Source: Methanomassiliicoccaceae archaeon | GTDB lineage: Archaea > Thermoplasmatota > Thermoplasmata > Methanomassiliicoccales > Methanomethylophilaceae | NCBI GenBank assembly: GCA_009776625.1 | Contig: WRNL01000091.1 | Span: forward strand, 1-6,418 | Direction of reading: 5' to 3' | Length of the DNA: 6,418 nucleotides | Part shown: positions 1 through 5,421 of the stretch, piece by piece | How positions within the stretch are numbered: position 1 is the first letter of the stretch | How the letters are laid out: the number at the start of each line of letters is the position of its first letter | Notes under the pieces: model-generated | Told to the model about the DNA's origin: nothing | The model's input: the letters and a program-made list of their open reading frames with translations, nothing else | Database searches by the model: none | Program-made: the position numbers and the translations under genes

Positions 1-1
1 C

Positions 2-502
2 TCCGTCAAGGTCATAGCCGGCGGGTTCGGCGGGGCACGTGCGCCCCCGCCGAACGCCGTCTCCTGGGCGGCCGACCCGGGCCACAACGTCAGGATACTG
101 CTCATAAAGGCGTCGCCCGGCGCGGAGGTCGCACTGCCGGCGGTCTCCCCCACGGCCAACAGGAACCTGTACTTCGTCGAAGGGGGGTCGGTCGTCATCG
201 GCGGCATAGAGTACGAAGCGTCCATGAGGCTCAAACTCAGGGGCGGCGAGGACGTGACGTTCGCCAACGGGGGCTCCGACGGCACGTACTGGCTGCTCGA
301 GGGCGAGCCCATCGGCGAGAGGATGTCCTCCTTCGGGCCGGTCATCCTGGGGAGCGACAAGGAGGTCCGCGCCGCCATGAACCACATCCGGGAGAACGAG
401 TACGGCAGCTGGCCGTGGGACCTCGTCGACAAGTTCCACCCCAAGGGGACTGGCAGGTTCGCCAGGTTCTCGGACGGGAGGGAGGAGTCCCCTCCCCTCT
501 GA
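2..502 (+). CDS. Pirin family protein, C-terminal part (5' end outside window)
   Basis: The frame is open from base 2 to a TGA at 500-502 and gives 166 residues. Pirins are bicupin proteins of roughly 230-290 residues, so about the first 100 or more are missing. What remains is the end of the first cupin and the whole pirin C-terminal domain. Diagnostic stretches are the WLLEGEPIGERMSSFGPVIL segment (window residues about 100-119), the E-YGSWPW motif (about 134-140), and the ending GRFARFSDGREESPP, a common tail in bacterial and archaeal pirins. The iron-binding His/Glu cluster of the family sits in the N-terminal cupin and is not visible, so metal binding cannot be judged. Family roles include quercetinase activity and redox or transcription cofactor functions; the substrate here is unknown. 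The gene is convergent with the downstream GTPase gene, with no spacer. Family call is strong; exact function is open. Confidence 0.88.
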   Translation, partial: SVKVIAGGFGGARAPPPNAVSWAADPGHNVRILLIKASPGAEVALPAVSPTANRNLYFVEGGSVVIGGIEYEASMRLKLRGGEDVTFANGGSDGTYWLLEGEPIGERMSSFGPVILGSDKEVRAAMNHIRENEYGSWPWDLVDKFHPKGTGRFARFSDGREESPPL

Positions 503-2074
503 TCAACCGAACAGCCTGTGCTTCAAGTCTGGGTCGTTCTCCGCCAGTATCCATGCGAACGGGGCCATCGCGTCGACGGCGTCGCCGAGGGACGCCACCT
601 TGAAGTACCTCACGTCCTCGAACGCCGTCCCGACGATGTCGACCATCATCTTATGGCCGTGCCTCTTTAGGAACGCCTCCGGCGACGGCTCCGCGTCGAC
701 TTGCTGCCTCACCTTCGGGTCGTCCATCTTGGTCAGGACGACCGCCATGGGGACCGTGGACTTCACGGCCGGGCCGTACCCGTTGATCTCCGTGTACATG
801 TGGTAGAACGACTCGAGGGTGGACACGGGCGTGTTCTTCGATCCCTTTGTCGGCGACTGTGAGCGGTGCAGGGCCATGACCTCGAGGGGGTCGACCGTGA
901 GTATGATGCCGTCGTTGTACCTGTAGTACTCCTCGAACAGCACCTTGTCGCGGTCAGGGTAGAACTCCGTCCCGGAGATGTCGTTTATGACCACCTCCTT
1001 CTCCGGGAGGTCCCTCGACCTCAGGAAGAAGTACTCCGAGTCCAGCTCGCCGGGGTGGGTGGGCGACACGGACGCCTTCCTGCGCTGGGCGTCTGCGGAT
1101 ATGCCGGGGGTGGCTATCTCGGTGACTATCCCCTTCTCCTTCGCCAGGGCGGCGATCGACTCGACTGCCGACAGCATGAGCGTCGTCTTCCCGGAGCCCA
1201 CCGACCCCACCAGCGATATCACCAGGGGCTTCGCCTCGTGGGTCAGCATCTCGCCCTTGCAGTGGGGGCAGACCGCTTTCAGCCCCGCCCTCACGCCGTC
1301 GGCGTTGGTGCTCGGGATCTTGTGCCCCCTGTTGCACGTGTGGTATCTCACGCCGTGCCTGTCCGGGGCCGGGAACGGGATCACGAGGCCGCACCTGCAC
1401 TTGACGTCCGGCTTGTGGAAGTTCCTCTTGCACTTGGGGCAGACGGCGTACTGCGCGTCCCTCTCGTAGGCCTCGTTGTCCTTTGCCGCCGCGAGCCTTA
1501 TCCTCACGGTCATCACCGCCCATGCGGCGAGGAACAGCACGGCCAAAATGACATCCATCATCAGCGCGAAGGGCAGCATGAAAGGCAGGAGCAGGATCGG
1601 CAGCACCACGGGGACCTTCTTCATCCGCCAGCAGACGGTCAGGATGTTCCAAGGCGCCATCAGGCACCACAGGAAAGCCCTGGGCCTGTGCGTGAAGAGG
1701 TACTCCTGGGGGTCCTCCGGCGGCCCCTTCAGGTCCCTGGTGGGCTTGGACGCGCACCCGGCGACGACCAGCGCGAGCCCTGCGGACAGCAGGGCGATGG
1801 CGAGATAGCGCCCGTTATCGTCCCCGGCGAGGCCGGTGTAGAGCCCCGCGAGGCCCCAGTACGCGTCATGCAGCGCGTCGGGCGCCGATGCGCCCCCGAA
1901 TATCCCGAAAGGGTCTATAACGACCCTGAGCGGCTTGGCCACGTCGCTCAGGTCCAGTACGGTGAAGAGGTACGAGAACGCGGCGTAAAACAAGGCAATC
2001 CCGATAAGGGTTCCCATCAATGCCCGGTTGGTGTTGTTCATCGCCTGCCGTATCACGGCGAGGAAATATATCAT
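503..2074 (-). CDS. Membrane-anchored zinc-ribbon P-loop GTPase (TRAFAC-like), 523 aa
   Basis: Seen in the sequence: an N-terminal membrane region with hydrophobic segments at about residues 18-40, 90-107, 133-148 and 154-190; then two zinc-binding knuckle pairs (C212/C215 with C226/C228, and C247/H251 with C269/C272); then a nucleotide-binding domain. That domain carries a Walker A motif GSVGSGKT (290-297), a switch-II-like VVINDISG (361-368, D365 and G368 as in DxxG), and TKMD (448-451), matching the NKxD guanine-specificity motif. VASLGDA (493-499) may be the G5 loop. Hence GTP rather than ATP is the likely nucleotide. Zinc ribbons placed directly before a TRAFAC-type GTPase also occur in bacterial GTPases of predicted conflict or stress systems; that comparison is from memory and membership is unproven. 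The ATG at 2074 lies about 28 nt from a TATA-like element, consistent with a leaderless transcript; M12 and M20 are weaker alternative starts. Function unknown; probably a membrane-surface regulatory GTPase with its domain in the cytoplasm. Confidence 0.75.
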   Translation of the reverse strand: MIYFLAVIRQAMNNTNRALMGTLIGIALFYAAFSYLFTVLDLSDVAKPLRVVIDPFGIFGGASAPDALHDAYWGLAGLYTGLAGDDNGRYLAIALLSAGLALVVAGCASKPTRDLKGPPEDPQEYLFTHRPRAFLWCLMAPWNILTVCWRMKKVPVVLPILLLPFMLPFALMMDVILAVLFLAAWAVMTVRIRLAAAKDNEAYERDAQYAVCPKCKRNFHKPDVKCRCGLVIPFPAPDRHGVRYHTCNRGHKIPSTNADGVRAGLKAVCPHCKGEMLTHEAKPLVISLVGSVGSGKTTLMLSAVESIAALAKEKGIVTEIATPGISADAQRRKASVSPTHPGELDSEYFFLRSRDLPEKEVVINDISGTEFYPDRDKVLFEEYYRYNDGIILTVDPLEVMALHRSQSPTKGSKNTPVSTLESFYHMYTEINGYGPAVKSTVPMAVVLTKMDDPKVRQQVDAEPSPEAFLKRHGHKMMVDIVGTAFEDVRYFKVASLGDAVDAMAPFAWILAENDPDLKHRLFG

Positions 2075-2097
2075 TTTCTGATATTCCAGGCAAACAA

Positions 2098-2107
2098 CAT
2101 ATAAATG
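2098..2107. promoter_or_regulatory. Shared TATA-like element between divergent genes
   Basis: The ten bases CATATAAATG read CATTTATATG on the other strand, so both strands carry an archaeal TATA-like core. The centre is about 25 nt before the parvulin ATG (2128) and about 28 nt before the GTPase ATG (2074), the distance expected between a TATA box and a transcription start. Both transcripts would then be nearly leaderless. The intergenic space is only 53 bp and shows no second convincing TATA box or Shine-Dalgarno sequence. One TBP site may therefore serve both directions, with orientation set by flanking BRE-like bases. This is inferred from spacing. Confidence 0.6.
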
Positions 2108-2127
2108 AAGGATACACTACGTAGCCC

Positions 2128-2409
2128 ATGGTTAAAGAGGTGCATGCGGCGCACATCCTCGTCAAGACCGAGAAAGAGGCCAAAAGCCTCAAAGACGAGA
2201 TACTGAACGGGAAGGGCTTCGCGGACGTCGCCAAGAAGCATTCCAGCTGCCCTTCAGGCAAGAAGGGCGGGGACCTGGGATGGTTCGGGAGGGGGCAGAT
2301 GGCCGCCCCCTTCGAGAACGCCGCCTTCAACGCGAAGAAGGGCGACCTCGTGGGCCCCGTGAAGACGGACTTCGGATGGCACATCATAAAGGTAATGGAC
2401 CAGAGATGA
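2128..2409 (+). CDS. ppiC: Parvulin-type peptidyl-prolyl cis-trans isomerase
   Basis: A 93-residue single-domain parvulin, almost the same length as E. coli Par10/PpiC and without a signal peptide or membrane segment, so cytoplasmic. It catalyses cis-trans isomerisation of peptide bonds before proline during protein folding. Family hallmarks are visible in order: HILV with active-site H9, the helix ILNGKGFADVAKKHSSCPSG with C41, the GGDLGWFGRGQM loop (48-58) with pocket residue M58, F62 shortly after, and the closing GPVKTDFGWHIIKV with H85. The ATG at 2128 has no Shine-Dalgarno sequence and lies about 25 nt from the TATA element, which fits a leaderless mRNA. The next gene begins about 20 nt after the stop on the same strand, so the two are probably co-transcribed. 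Confidence 0.95.
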   Translation: MVKEVHAAHILVKTEKEAKSLKDEILNGKGFADVAKKHSSCPSGKKGGDLGWFGRGQMAAPFENAAFNAKKGDLVGPVKTDFGWHIIKVMDQR

Positions 2410-2416
2410 ACGGTTT

Positions 2417-2421
2417 GGTGG
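2417..2421 (+). promoter_or_regulatory. Shine-Dalgarno GGTGG deciding the start of the DUF2188 gene
   Basis: GGTGG complements the archaeal anti-Shine-Dalgarno core. It ends one base before an ATG at 2423 but seven bases before the ATG at 2429. The second spacing is normal for ribosome binding and favours 2429. Its presence here, where the leaderless first gene has none, fits an internal operon gene. Confidence 0.6.
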
Positions 2422-2428
2422 AATGACT

Positions 2429-2827
2429 ATGGGATTTTTTGACAAATTGAAGAAAAAGGAAGAGAAACCTAAGAAAGATGAAGAGCCCAAGAAGGCGGCG
2501 GGCGCCAAGGCAGAGGAGGAGGCCGCGTGGGCCTCGTCCAGGAAGGAGCCCGCCGAGGAGGCCAAGGAGGAACCTGAGATGGCAGAAACAAAGAAGAAAG
2601 CGGAGAAGCCCGCCCCGGCGGCGAAGAAGGCGGACAACAAGGTTTGGCACATAACCAAGAGGGACGACGACGGCATGTGGCAGGTCAAGGCGGAGGGCGC
2701 CAAGAAGGCCACGAAGCTGTTCAAGACGAAAGCCGAGGCGGAGGAGTACGTGAAGACGCTCGTGTCCAACAACGAGGGTTCGAGGGTCGTGAAGCACAAG
2801 AAGACCGGCGAGTTCCAAAAGAAATAA
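2429..2827 (+). CDS. Lys/Glu/Ala-rich protein with C-terminal DUF2188-like domain
   Basis: 132 residues from the chosen ATG (134 from the in-frame ATG at 2423). Two parts are clear. Residues about 4-70 are low-complexity, dominated by Lys, Glu, Ala and Pro, with repeated KK, EE and PKK clusters, and are probably disordered or partly helical. Residues about 71-131 (from KVWHITKR to EFQKK) match the DUF2188 pattern: a W-containing first strand, DDDGMWQVKAEGA, then a TKAEAEEYVKTLV helix and a basic RVVKHKKTGEF ending. DUF2188 is a small domain of unknown biochemical function. The highly charged tail resembles histone-H1-like or nucleoid-associated tails, so nucleic-acid binding is possible but unproven. 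It follows the parvulin gene by about 20 nt and ends just before a strong terminator, so the two probably form an operon. Confidence 0.78.
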   Translation: MGFFDKLKKKEEKPKKDEEPKKAAGAKAEEEAAWASSRKEPAEEAKEEPEMAETKKKAEKPAPAAKKADNKVWHITKRDDDGMWQVKAEGAKKATKLFKTKAEAEEYVKTLVSNNEGSRVVKHKKTGEFQKK

Positions 2828-2828
2828 G

Positions 2829-2858
2829 GCGGGGGATCCCCCGCGCTTTCATTTTTTT
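2829..2858 (+). terminator. Strong hairpin plus T-run terminator
   Basis: GCGGGGGATCCCCCGC (2829-2844) is a perfect 16-nt palindrome beginning two bases after the TAA of the DUF2188 gene. It is followed by GCTTTCA and a run of seven T (2852-2858). The T-run alone is a normal archaeal stop signal; the GC hairpin makes it look like a classical intrinsic terminator. It closes the parvulin-DUF2188 operon. Confidence 0.8.
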
Positions 2859-3137
2859 CACCAGATTCAGGCGATGCCCCGATTCTCTGCCGTGCGTCAC
2901 AGCGTACTCGGTTTGCCCGCCACTTATCCGCCATATCCGCCGCTTATCCGCCATATGTGACTACGACACATCCTGTGTCCATCGGCAGAAACCCCGTATG
3001 GGGTATCAGGGCGAGGGGGTGTGGCATCCCCCATCAGAGATGCCTCTTCTGTTGAATAATCCCGCCCATGAGGGGAATGCAGACGGCTCCCCCTCCGGAA
3101 TACCGACTTTTAACATGGGGGGATTTCTACCGCCTTG
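2859..3137. other. Non-coding stretch between convergent operons, rich in hairpins
   Basis: No reading frame here looks like a protein. Besides the repeat at 2923-2956 it contains several short inverted repeats: GACACA/TGTGTC with a 3-nt loop (2965-2979), CCCC-GTAT-GGGG (2992-3003), GGGGG/CCCCC (3015-3019 with 3028-3032) and GGGGA/TCCCC (3072-3076 with 3088-3092). They may act as termination or 3'-end structures for the two converging transcripts, or form a small structured RNA. No promoter for an independent RNA is convincing. Confidence 0.4.
2923..2956. repeat. Two direct copies of CTTATCCGCCATAT, period 20 bp
   Basis: CTTATCCGCCATAT occurs at 2923-2936 and again at 2943-2956, separated by CCGCCG. 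The 20-bp period is about two helical turns. The two copies are identical over 14 bases. Role unknown; possibly a protein-binding pair or a small replication-slippage duplication. Confidence 0.75.
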
Positions 3138-3740
3138 TCATTTATCGCCCATGATCTCTTCTACAAGCGCATGAAGGCACGTACTCGGCGACCTGTCCTT
3201 ACAATCCACCGGGTCCCCGCTCGGGAGCAGGCGGCGCGAGCGGATGATAGCTTCTTTGACGTTCTTATCTGTGATGTGCCTATTGACGCCCTCTGATTTC
3301 TTGTATCTGACCCCAATGTGCTTTCCGAGCAATTCCTCGATCACGCCCTGGACTTCGTTCACCCTGTTGTCTTCAAAATGCAACAGGAGCCAAAATTCGA
3401 AAGAGGGGTTCGACACATACACTTTTATGCCACGTCCCGTGGCTGTTTCCACTGCTCTCCCGATATCCTCGCGGGAGTTTATGTCGGCATCGAACACTAC
3501 TGCGGCATCGTCCGTCTTCGTATCCAAACCAGACCTTTCGTTCAGGCCTATGCATTTTTCAACCATCCCCTCGGCTGTGCTGTCCTTTGACTCGTGTATC
3601 CTGATGGCGATGGGGCGCTCGCGCGTCCTGAACCTTTCGAAATACACCTTCTCGGAACGCCCCTCTACCAGGATGACGACTGTCTTCGCGGGCGGCCTGT
3701 GACCGCCCCTCCTCGGGCGTAGCGGCAAATCTTCAGCCAT
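3138..3740 (-). CDS. rloB: RloB-like Toprim-fold protein, probable defence effector
   Basis: 200 residues. After a basic N-terminus (RPRRGGHRPPAK) comes VVILVEGRSEKVYFERF (21-37), the RloB/Toprim first motif with E26. VVFDADINSRED (81-92) supplies the DxD pair D84/D86. SNPSFEFWLLLHF (110-122) is the hallmark motif of RloB proteins. The C-terminus PSTCLHALVEEI (185-196) also fits the family. E26, D84 and D86 form a plausible metal-binding Toprim centre of the kind used by OLD-family nucleases, so nuclease activity is a family-based inference. RloB was named for genes linked to type I restriction loci, and related ATPase plus RloB pairs are counted among abortive-infection systems such as AbiL. 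The ATG overlaps the end of rloA by 8 nt (ATGGCTGA) and has no close Shine-Dalgarno sequence, so translational coupling is likely. No key residue appears missing and the length is normal. Confidence 0.87.
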   Translation of the reverse strand: MAEDLPLRPRRGGHRPPAKTVVILVEGRSEKVYFERFRTRERPIAIRIHESKDSTAEGMVEKCIGLNERSGLDTKTDDAAVVFDADINSREDIGRAVETATGRGIKVYVSNPSFEFWLLLHFEDNRVNEVQGVIEELLGKHIGVRYKKSEGVNRHITDKNVKEAIIRSRRLLPSGDPVDCKDRSPSTCLHALVEEIMGDK

Positions 3741-5001
3741 TCAGCCAATCGTCCCCCTTTATGAAAGGGAGGGCGCCGAACCTCCCAAGCTCGTAGCCTT
3801 TCCTCGGATCAAAGCTCTTCCGTATGTTGAAGTCGGACAGGCAGTATAGCTCAGACGCGCCGCTATCCCTGTCTTTATGCGTGAAACATATCTGGTCCCT
3901 CCTGAAGATCTCCTCTGTGTCCATGAGGAGCTGGTCATGCGTGTTGACTATCAGTTGTGAATTGTTCTTGTTGCCCGGGCTCTTGAACTGGTTGACGATC
4001 CATCTCGATATCTCATGATGGAGGAACGAGCCGAACTCGTCTATCGCTATCACCCCTCCCGCCTTGAGCGCCTTGATTATCGGGCCCATGACGGACAGCA
4101 TCATTATGGTGCCGTTGGACTCTATGTGGTAAGGGAACGTCCTGTCCTCCTCGGATACGCCCATAGCCTCCACGTCGTGCCTCAGGTTCAAGATGGTCTC
4201 GTCGAACTTCTGGTTCCCGATCGCCATCATAAGGCCGATCACCTGCGGGGGGAGCACGTCTTTCAGGTCGATGACGTCCTTTATCCTGACATGGCCATCT
4301 ATGCCGTTGATGCAGAAATCCGCCACAGCGAGGGCGTTGATCAAATCCTGTTTCAGCCCCTCGTCGCTCTCCATCATCCTTATCGTCTGGTTCAACACGC
4401 CCCTCATGTCCCCGAACAGTATCAGGATGTTGGATACGAACGTGTTCACCTTGAGGCATATGCTGTTGTTGAACTGGGCAGCCACGGACACGTACGTCGA
4501 GTTCTCAGCGGTTTTATCTGAGATGGCTTTCTGGCCGGCGGCTATGCCGCCCGAGCCGAACGAGTACGCCCCTTTGTTCCTGTCGAACACCTTCGCCCTC
4601 TGCTTGTTGGGGTAATGATAAAGGGATTCTGCCAGTATCGAGTTGGAGTTGTAGCTGAGCGAGTAATGGTACAGCGTCCCCTCCATTATGAAACGGATCT
4701 CCATCTTGGTGGGGGCGCCCTTCGTGTGGGGCGAAAGCCTGAATGGGGCGTAGTCTATGATGCCCATGTTCGCGGGCAAGGGGAACCTCATCATCCTGAC
4801 AAGGGAGCTCAACGCACGCAGGATGTATGATTTACCTGATGCGTTGGGGCCGAACATCGCGACGGAACTCAGCAGGTCCTCTTTGAGAGACTCTACTTTT
4901 ATGAGGTTCTCTTCATGCTCGCTCAGACCTGTCGCCTGGAGGCTCAATACGGCCTTGTCTTTGAACGGGCCGTAGTTCTCAATTGTGAAATCCACGAGCA
5001 T
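3733..5001 (-). CDS. rloA: RloA-like AAA/ABC-type ATPase, partner of RloB
   Basis: 422 residues, full length for AAA_15/AAA_21-type ATPases of defence pairs. The start MLVDFTIENYGPFKDKAVLSL is the usual N-terminal strand and F-motif of this class. Walker A is GPNASGKS (51-58). ESNGTIMMLSVM (294-305) occupies the ABC-signature position. Walker B is GGVIAIDEFGSFLHHEI (315-331) with D321 and E322, and IVNTHDQLLMD (351-361) gives the switch histidine H355. The protein should bind ATP and dimerise head-to-tail in SMC/Rad50/OLD fashion, acting as sensor or motor for the downstream RloB. Such pairs (RloAB, AbiL, and more distantly PARIS) act against phages; the trigger here is unknown. The ATG at 5001 lies about 25 nt from a TATA palindrome and lacks a Shine-Dalgarno sequence, so the mRNA is probably leaderless. 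By eye the gene is less GC-rich than its flanks, which fits horizontal transfer. Confidence 0.85.
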   Translation of the reverse strand: MLVDFTIENYGPFKDKAVLSLQATGLSEHEENLIKVESLKEDLLSSVAMFGPNASGKSYILRALSSLVRMMRFPLPANMGIIDYAPFRLSPHTKGAPTKMEIRFIMEGTLYHYSLSYNSNSILAESLYHYPNKQRAKVFDRNKGAYSFGSGGIAAGQKAISDKTAENSTYVSVAAQFNNSICLKVNTFVSNILILFGDMRGVLNQTIRMMESDEGLKQDLINALAVADFCINGIDGHVRIKDVIDLKDVLPPQVIGLMMAIGNQKFDETILNLRHDVEAMGVSEEDRTFPYHIESNGTIMMLSVMGPIIKALKAGGVIAIDEFGSFLHHEISRWIVNQFKSPGNKNNSQLIVNTHDQLLMDTEEIFRRDQICFTHKDRDSGASELYCLSDFNIRKSFDPRKGYELGRFGALPFIKGDDWLNG

Positions 5002-5020
5002 GTGAAACGAATAATCGTCG

Positions 5021-5030
5021 TATTATAATA
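5021..5030 (-). promoter_or_regulatory. Probable TATA box of rloA-rloB
   Basis: TATTATAATA is a perfect palindrome centred about 25 nt before the rloA ATG at 5001, the position expected for an archaeal TATA box driving a leaderless transcript. The surrounding bases are strongly AT-rich. It would drive the two-gene rloA-rloB operon. Confidence 0.55.
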
Positions 5031-5035
5031 ATCTT

Positions 5036-5067
5036 TGCAAATTTTATGCAAATTTGTTTACAATTTT
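5036..5067. repeat. Helically phased TGCAAATTT repeats and A/T tracts
   Basis: TGCAAATTT occurs at 5036-5044 and 5047-5055, exactly 11 bp apart. A further AATTTT tract lies at 5062-5067, so A/T tracts recur about every helical turn just upstream of the rloA TATA box. Such phasing bends DNA or lines up binding sites on one face. No regulator can be named. Confidence 0.5.
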
Positions 5068-5235
5068 GTTTTTGCCACGGATTGTGATGGTTTGAAGAAT
5101 ACGACGACCCCAGCTAAACTATCATCCACATAGGCAGATCAGTTTTAACGCCGCCGGAGACCCGCCATCATGTCTTGACTGTTCTGAGTTGTAACACTCC
5201 GCTTATAAGGCCCGCTGTTGTGTTGTTTTTGCCAC
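5066..5235. repeat. 13-bp direct repeat TTGTTTTTGCCAC, two copies
   Basis: Identical 13-mers lie at 5066-5078 and 5223-5235, 157 bp apart, in the same orientation. They could be regulator sites, remnants of a duplication, or the ends of a small insertion. The DNA between them shows no gene. Confidence 0.6.
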
Positions 5236-5263
5236 ATGCTGTTCACCCTCTACATCAGTGTGC

Positions 5264-5383
5264 GGCAATTGCGTCAATTATGGGTCAATTGGGTCAATTA
5301 TGGGTCAATTATTGGTCAATTGGGTCAATTATTGGTCAATTGGGTCAATTATTGGTCAATTACAGGCCTGTTATGAGTCAATT
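5264..5383. repeat. GTCAATT tandem array with 9/11-bp spacing
   Basis: Ten exact GTCAATT copies start at 5273, 5284, 5293, 5304, 5315, 5324, 5335, 5344, 5355 and 5377. A one-mismatch copy (GGCAATT) starts at 5264. Intervals are 9, 11, 9, 11, 11, 9, 11, 9, 11 and 22 bp, averaging one helical turn, so all copies face the same side of the DNA. A larger 20-bp unit, ATTGGTCAATTGGGTCAATT, is repeated at 5311-5330 and 5331-5350, and a close variant (ATGGGTCAATTGGGTCAATT) lies at 5280-5299. The array is non-coding, lying between rloA and the tRNA. A cooperative protein-binding array, similar in design to iterons or multi-site operators, is the best guess. Confidence 0.85.
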
Positions 5384-5395
5384 GCATATATATGC
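5384..5395. promoter_or_regulatory. TATA-like palindrome GCATATATATGC beside the array
   Basis: A perfect 12-nt palindrome directly follows the last GTCAATT copy. It is a good TATA-like sequence in either direction. On the minus strand it would start transcription near 5363, so that the repeat array is transcribed; on the plus strand it would start near 5415, into the tRNA antisense. No gene is correctly placed to use it, so its role is uncertain. Confidence 0.35.
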
Positions 5396-5402
5396 CGTAA
5401 GC

Positions 5403-5421
5403 TCAAAACGACTGAAAAGAA
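5403..5421 (-). terminator. T-rich termination region after tRNA-Ile
   Basis: Reading the minus strand past the tRNA 3' end gives TTCTTTT and then CGTTTT. Short T-runs are the usual termination signal for archaeal RNA polymerase after tRNA genes. There is no hairpin. Confidence 0.4.

Larger units (their letters stand above)
5015..5107. repeat. 10-bp inverted repeat TCGTCGTATT / AATACGACGA
   Basis: TCGTCGTATT at 5015-5024 is the exact reverse complement of AATACGACGA at 5098-5107. The inner arm overlaps the rloA TATA box and extends toward the start codon. The arm centres are 83 bp apart, close to eight helical turns. This could be a split operator, or a chance match. Confidence 0.55.

Noticed and set aside
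1735..1785. Lipobox-like LVVAGC (residues 102-107) in the GTPase, suggesting a lipoprotein start
   Set aside because: It lies in the middle of a membrane region with no in-frame start just upstream, and the domain order continues uninterrupted across it.
866..2104. A 412-codon open frame on the plus strand opposite the GTPase gene
   Set aside because: It lies wholly antisense to a gene with clear domain motifs; its translation is rich in His, Arg, Gly, Val and Pro, as expected for a shadow frame in GC-rich DNA, and shows no recognisable motif.
2423..2428. ATG at 2423 as the start of the DUF2188 gene
   Set aside because: It is one base from the GGTGG element, too close for ribosome binding; the ATG at 2429 has normal spacing. 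It remains a minor alternative.
3244..3702. Plus-strand frame of 152 codons opposite rloB
   Set aside because: Antisense shadow of rloB, which carries family motifs across its full length.
5264..5383. CRISPR array
   Set aside because: Repeats are 7 bp with 2-4 bp between them; CRISPR repeats are about 23-47 bp with unique spacers of similar length. No cas genes are nearby.
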